In this document: positions 41,588 to 42,238 of the stretch, one piece after another
How the letters are laid out: the number at the start of each line of letters is the position of its first letter
How positions within the stretch are numbered: position 1 is the stretch's first letter
From: Clostridia bacterium
Lineage (GTDB): Bacteria; Bacillota; Clostridia; Christensenellales; QALW01
Assembly: GCA_017516345.1 (NCBI GenBank)
Contig: JAFXDC010000045.1
Location: forward strand, 1-42,238
DNA length: 42,238 nt
Reading direction: 5' to 3'
Program-made: the position numbers and the translations under genes
Notes under the pieces: model-generated
The model's database searches: none
What the model was told of the DNA's origin: nothing
Seen by the model: only the letters and a program-made list of their open reading frames with translations

Positions 41588-41616
41588 ATTGTATCATATT
41601 TTGCAAGGTAATTCAA
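41588..41616 (-). promoter_or_regulatory. Promoter of the orphan EF-Tu-domain gene
   Basis: -35 TTGAAT (41611-41616), 17-bp spacer, -10 TACAAT (41588-41593), shortly before the GGCGGTG ribosome binding site. Confidence 0.65.
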
Positions 41617-41643
41617 TAACTTTTCGCAATCTCGCGTCCCAAT

Positions 41644-41822
41644 CACGCCGAAGGCGTGTATATCATCCGCAACTTGTTGCGGTATATCATCAGCCCGTAG
41701 GGCTGGATATCATCAAGCCGCAGGAGGATGCACGCTGGTGCGTGATGAGATACAAGGGCGGCTCGCCGCCCTTGATGATATCCACGACTGCGTCGTGATG
41801 ATATACCAAGCCTGCGGCTTGG
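41644..41822. repeat. Array of about eight short hairpins with constant 8-nt linkers
   Basis: Consecutive stems: CACGCC/GGCGTG (41644), CCGCAA/TTGCGG (41667), CAGCCC/GGGCTG (41691), a decayed AAGCCGCAGG unit (about 41714), CACGC/GCGTG (41731), CAAGGGCGG/CCGCCCTTG (41753), CACGAC/GTCGTG (41783) and CCAAGCC/GGCTTGG (41806). Linkers read TATATCAT on the left and ATGATATA, its reverse complement, on the right, so the whole block is itself an inverted arrangement. Stem sequences differ from unit to unit while pairing is kept. It is noncoding, between an orphan gene and a terminator. Confidence 0.85.
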
Positions 41823-41824
41823 AT

Positions 41825-41858
41825 AAAAAAAGTCGCATCCTATTGATACGACTTTTTT
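41825..41858 (-). terminator. Terminator after the ceramidase-like gene (bidirectional)
   Basis: AGTCGcATC/GATaCGACT stem flanked by seven A and seven T, so it can act in both directions. It lies about 70 bp past the stop at 41926. Confidence 0.75.
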
Positions 41859-41925
41859 TGTCTATGGGTTACAAAAAAGATATTTGTAGCGGTTTATTTG
41901 AGATTAACCGCTCACAAAAAGACAT

Positions 41926-42238
41926 TTAGCTATTTAGTTCCTTTTGCTTTTTTAATGCCGTTTCAAATGCTTTCGCAATACGAGCGGCAGTTTCTCTTCC
42001 GGTAGAATTGGTTTCCTCGTAGTGATTTTCACCCATGTCATCCGTTACCGTTTCAATATATGGTAGCTCATCGTTAAGCAAAAAGTCGCTTGGTGGAATG
42101 ATATAACCGAGCTCATCGTTGCACAATCCAACAATCAAAAGACGTTCCACACCATAACGTGCGGCAATATGTTCAAGTGCTTCGGGATCACCATCGCTTA
42201 GTCCTTGACCACTGACGAGTTCAGGGAATATTTCACCC
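41926..42238 (-). CDS. C-terminal end of a neutral/alkaline ceramidase-like hydrolase, cut by window edge
   Basis: The frame is open through the right edge; only about 103 C-terminal residues are visible and no start is in the window. The visible part reads GEIFPELVSG, then LIVGLCNDELGYIIPPSDFL, then a region ending HYEETNSTGRETAARIAKA. PGExFPEL...VGLxNDELGYIPP..Y is the C-terminal signature of neutral/alkaline ceramidase-type and related secreted amidohydrolases in many bacteria. Substrate is unknown; clostridial members need not act on ceramide. Composition is AT-rich like its neighbour at 41234. Confidence 0.55.
   Translation of the reverse strand, partial: GEIFPELVSGQGLSDGDPEALEHIAARYGVERLLIVGLCNDELGYIIPPSDFLLNDELPYIETVTDDMGENHYEETNSTGRETAARIAKAFETALKKQKELNS

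Noticed and set aside
41644-41822. CRISPR array
   Set aside because: No constant repeat of 24-40 bp with spacers; each unit is a self-complementary hairpin with only an 8-nt constant linker, and no cas genes are present.
1-42238. tRNA and rRNA genes, prophage, complete insertion sequences
   Set aside because: Read by eye on both strands; no cloverleaf with GGTTCGA-type T arm beside a matching acceptor stem, no rRNA-like stretch, and no full transposase or phage structural gene was seen. A tRNAscan or IS search could still find something degenerate.

Overview
The window looks like chromosomal DNA of an anaerobic gut-type Clostridia member (Bacillota). Reasons are the Gram-positive lipoproteins, strong AGGAGG-type ribosome binding sites, two T-box leaders, RarA, formate-THF ligase and PhoH-PgpH-YbeY synteny. 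Nearly all genes lie on the minus strand. The exceptions are trpB and a small regulator/unknown/HAD cluster near 27 kb. I would not name a genus.

Layout. 1-5.3 kb: translation and housekeeping genes (rsmI, a tRNA-modifying methyltransferase, an amidohydrolase, a TtcA-family thiolase, lplA, nagA). 5.3-9.9 kb: argS, a 300-bp block of hairpin repeats, and a membrane-anchored CotH-kinase protein. 10-15.9 kb: an amino-acid module. A T-box with a probable UGG (Trp) specifier precedes a stand-alone trpB on the plus strand. A second T-box on the minus strand, with a probable UAC specifier, precedes a TrpX-type ABC importer operon. 15.9-20.1 kb: the phoH-pgpH-ybeY-cdd operon. 20.1-26.3 kb: an aldo-keto reductase and three tandem paralogous sugar-type solute-binding lipoproteins with no permease. 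26.6-28.2 kb: XRE regulator, small unknown protein, HAD phosphatase. 28.2-34.7 kb: tandem structured repeats, tldD-gltX, and rarA-fhs. 34.7-37.3 kb: an AT-rich accessory patch with two orphan lipoproteins and a broken secreted metallopeptidase. 37.3-42.2 kb: an 828-aa protein of unknown family, a secreted SH3-C39 peptidase, an orphan EF-Tu-domain protein, a striking array of small hairpins, and the C-terminal end of a ceramidase-like hydrolase.

Main discoveries. (1) The solute-binding protein of the T-box-regulated transporter is circularly permuted. The family's C-terminal segment sits directly after the signal peptide, the N-terminal and middle part follow, and the protein ends exactly where the displaced segment should begin. 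(2) Three promoters, two of solute-binding proteins and one of the distant 828-aa gene, share two direct copies of GGTTAGAATTGT-like sites spaced 21 bp, placed 38-39 bp upstream of the -10 box. This is a small unrecognised regulon. (3) An array of about eight hairpins with unrelated stems but constant 8-nt linkers reverses orientation at its middle. (4) A 62-bp direct repeat carrying the rarA promoter flanks an AT-rich lipoprotein cassette. (5) A 128-bp tandem repeat shows compensatory stem changes.

No tRNA, rRNA, CRISPR array, complete insertion sequence or prophage was seen.
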